Shown: in pieces, positions 4,908 through 6,088 of the stretch
How positions within the stretch are numbered: position 1 is the first letter of the stretch
Layout of the letters: the number at the start of each line of letters is the position of its first letter
Assembly (NCBI GenBank): GCA_964592275.1
Contig: CAZQDJ010000035.1
Coordinates: 1 to 6,088 of the forward strand
From: CANNBR01 sp964592275
GTDB taxonomy: Bacteria; Babelota; Babeliae; Babelales; CAIQNR01
Reading direction: 5' to 3'
Length of the DNA: 6,088 nt
The notes under the pieces: generated by a model
Databases searched by the model: none
What the model was told of the DNA's origin: nothing
What the model saw: the letters and a program-made list of their open reading frames with translations, nothing else
Position numbers and translations under genes: made by a program

Positions 4908-6014
4908 TTATTCTTGGCTGTCATCTTGCAAGGTTAGAAAACTATTTTCAAAAAGAAGGCTATTAACAAGAAGGTCGTCAACCACTTCTGCTGATAAAGT
5001 TTTCGTCCATATTTCAGGATTAAGAGCGCTAGCAATTAATTCTTCTTCTGAGTTAGTAGATGGTTCTTTAACAATAGAGATATCGGGCTGTTGGTTAACT
5101 CTTTGGTCGTTTAGTAAAGAAAAAAAATCGTTAACTTCATTTAGTGGTAAAGTGTTCCATTCAACAGAAGGGATGCTTTGTTGTGGAGCGATGATATCAT
5201 TTTCAGGAAGAGAAATGTGATTAACAGTGGCATTTGTTAGAGGTTCTTTAGTGTGAGTCGTTATATGTCTTTTTAAGGATGAGAGTCTACTAAAAGCTTT
5301 CTTACAATGAGTACATTTATAAGGTTTTTCTCCAGTATGAATTCTTTGATGTGCTGTTAAGTTTGAGGAGGCGCTAAAAGCTTTCCCACAACCTCCATGA
5401 GTGCATTTAAAAGGTTTTTCTCCAGTGTGAATTCTTTGATGTCTAGCAAGGCTACTATTGTCTGAGAAGGCTTTTTGACATACTGTACATGCATAAGGTT
5501 CCTCTCCAGTGTGAGTTCTTAGATGTCTAGCAAGGCCACTACCGTCTGAGAAGGCTTTTTGACATACTGTACATGCATAAGGTTTTTCTCCAGTATGAAT
5601 TCTTAGATGTCCTGTTAAGTGTGGGATTTGGCTAAAAGCTTTCCCACAACCTTCATAAGTACATACATAAGGTTTTTCTCCAGTATGAATTCTTAGATGT
5701 CCTGTTAAGTGTGACGAGCAGGTAAAAATTTTTTGACAAACATCGCAGGCATAGTCCCTTCGAGCTTTTTTGTGTAATTGTTGATCGTTGTCATCATCAT
5801 CATCATCGCATGCGTTCTTGGTAAAGGGTTGCGTTATCGCTTCGTCGTATTCTTCTTCGTGATTGCTATAATCATCGCCAGCACCAGCACCATCATCTGA
5901 ATAATCATTATCAGTGTAATAGCTAGGATCATAACCACATGCTGCGTTAAGCAACGGCTGTACGCAAAGGAAGTTAAAAAACAGTGTTATATTTAAAAAA
6001 ATCTTTTTTGACAT
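4908..6014 (-). CDS. Secreted protein with six tandem C2H2 zinc fingers
   Basis: A 368-residue protein combining a bacterial export signal with a eukaryotic-type DNA-binding array. Residues 1-24 are a Sec signal peptide (MSKK, hydrophobic core, LLNA before Ala25). Residues 28-80 are very acidic, including six consecutive Asp (70-75), followed by basic KKARR (82-86). Six complete C2H2 fingers follow: Cys90/Cys93/His106/His110, 118/123/136/140, 148/151/164/168, 176/179/192/196, 204/209/222/226 and 234/237/250/254. Fingers 2 and 5 use the Cys-x4-Cys spacing. Linkers are TGEKP, with TGEEP between fingers 3 and 4. All zinc ligands and the Phe/Leu core are intact. The tail (255-368) is acidic-hydrophobic, with FFSLL (297-301) and DDLLVNSLLFE (346-356). 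Classical arrays bind DNA, and bacterial Ros-type proteins have a single finger. I infer eukaryotic ancestry and a host-directed role; the target is unknown. Confidence 0.93.
   Translation of the reverse strand: MSKKIFLNITLFFNFLCVQPLLNAACGYDPSYYTDNDYSDDGAGAGDDYSNHEEEYDEAITQPFTKNACDDDDDDNDQQLHKKARRDYACDVCQKIFTCSSHLTGHLRIHTGEKPYVCTYEGCGKAFSQIPHLTGHLRIHTGEKPYACTVCQKAFSDGSGLARHLRTHTGEEPYACTVCQKAFSDNSSLARHQRIHTGEKPFKCTHGGCGKAFSASSNLTAHQRIHTGEKPYKCTHCKKAFSRLSSLKRHITTHTKEPLTNATVNHISLPENDIIAPQQSIPSVEWNTLPLNEVNDFFSLLNDQRVNQQPDISIVKEPSTNSEEELIASALNPEIWTKTLSAEVVDDLLVNSLLFENSFLTLQDDSQE
5253..5753 (-). repeat. Tandem zinc-finger coding repeat (84/90-bp units)
   Basis: Six consecutive finger-plus-linker units lie in this interval, of 84 bp, or 90 bp where the Cys pair is spaced by four residues. 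Some neighbours are identical at the DNA level: 40 bases at 5461-5500 match 5545-5584 (offset 84), and 43 bases at 5581-5623 match 5671-5713 (offset 90). Identity through synonymous positions points to recent duplication or gene conversion inside the array. Confidence 0.9.
5791..5807 (-). repeat. GAT trinucleotide tract encoding poly-Asp
   Basis: Five consecutive GAT codons (minus strand), followed by GAC, encode the Asp70-75 run in the acidic region before the zinc fingers. A triplet tract changes protein length without shifting the frame, so slippage would only tune the acidic segment. Confidence 0.7.
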
Positions 6015-6017
6015 GAG

Positions 6018-6023
6018 ACCTCC
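6018..6023 (-). promoter_or_regulatory. Ribosome-binding site fixing the zinc-finger protein start
   Basis: GGAGGT (6023-6018) is a near-perfect Shine-Dalgarno sequence three to four bases before the ATG at 6014. It favours this start over the in-frame ATG at 6068, which would bury the signal peptide behind 18 extra residues and has no comparable site. Translation is predicted to be efficient, although the spacing is slightly short. Confidence 0.85.
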
Positions 6024-6088
6024 ATTTAAGGGTTTGGTCGATTTACATCTGAAAGTTTCCACTAGCATCGGGATTTAGCTCCAAAGCA

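Noticed and set aside
5934..5945. Lipoprotein-type cleavage at the Cys in LLNAAC of the zinc-finger protein
   Set aside because: A lipobox normally has Leu or another aliphatic residue at -3; here it is Asn. Cleavage after LLNA fits better and matches the neighbour's LINA.
6015..6068. Upstream in-frame ATG that would add 18 residues to the zinc-finger protein
   Set aside because: The added segment would hide the signal peptide and lacks a ribosome-binding site, whereas the ATG at 6014 has GGAGGT directly upstream.

Overview
The window is AT-rich bacterial DNA in which every credible gene lies on the minus strand. The style suggests an intracellular, protist-associated bacterium with a reduced genome. 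Candidatus Dependentiae (TM6) is my best guess, from the compact translation genes, the signal peptides ending in Leu-(Ile/Leu)-Asn-Ala, and a eukaryote-type domain in a secreted protein. This assignment is inference; no marker gene here proves it.

The left half (1-3203) is housekeeping for translation. In transcription order it runs argS (arginyl-tRNA synthetase), tsf (a short EF-Ts), frr (ribosome recycling factor), tRNA-Lys(CUU), tRNA-Leu(UAG), then the first codons of another gene running off the left edge. tsf and frr are 19 bases apart with no pyrH between them, and argS stands where rpsB often would. A similar ACACT-type -10-like element precedes argS, tsf and the tRNA pair.

The middle (3204-4907) is accessory. 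It has two exported or membrane proteins of unknown function (83 and 254 residues), each followed by a hairpin terminator. The two terminators share an 11-base core, so the gene-plus-terminator units may be related. Between them lies a GTCATTGCGAG-type palindromic repeat. Upstream of the 254-residue gene is about 340 bp without a convincing gene; it holds a perfect 15-bp inverted repeat.

The right part (4908-6014) is the exciting piece: a 368-residue protein with a bacterial signal peptide, an acidic segment, six intact C2H2 zinc fingers joined by TGEKP/TGEEP linkers, and an acidic-hydrophobic C-terminal tail. This is the architecture of a eukaryotic sequence-specific transcription factor behind a bacterial export signal. 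A host-nucleus-directed effector is the leading hypothesis. The sequence shows the domains; secretion into a host and action in its nucleus are inferred.
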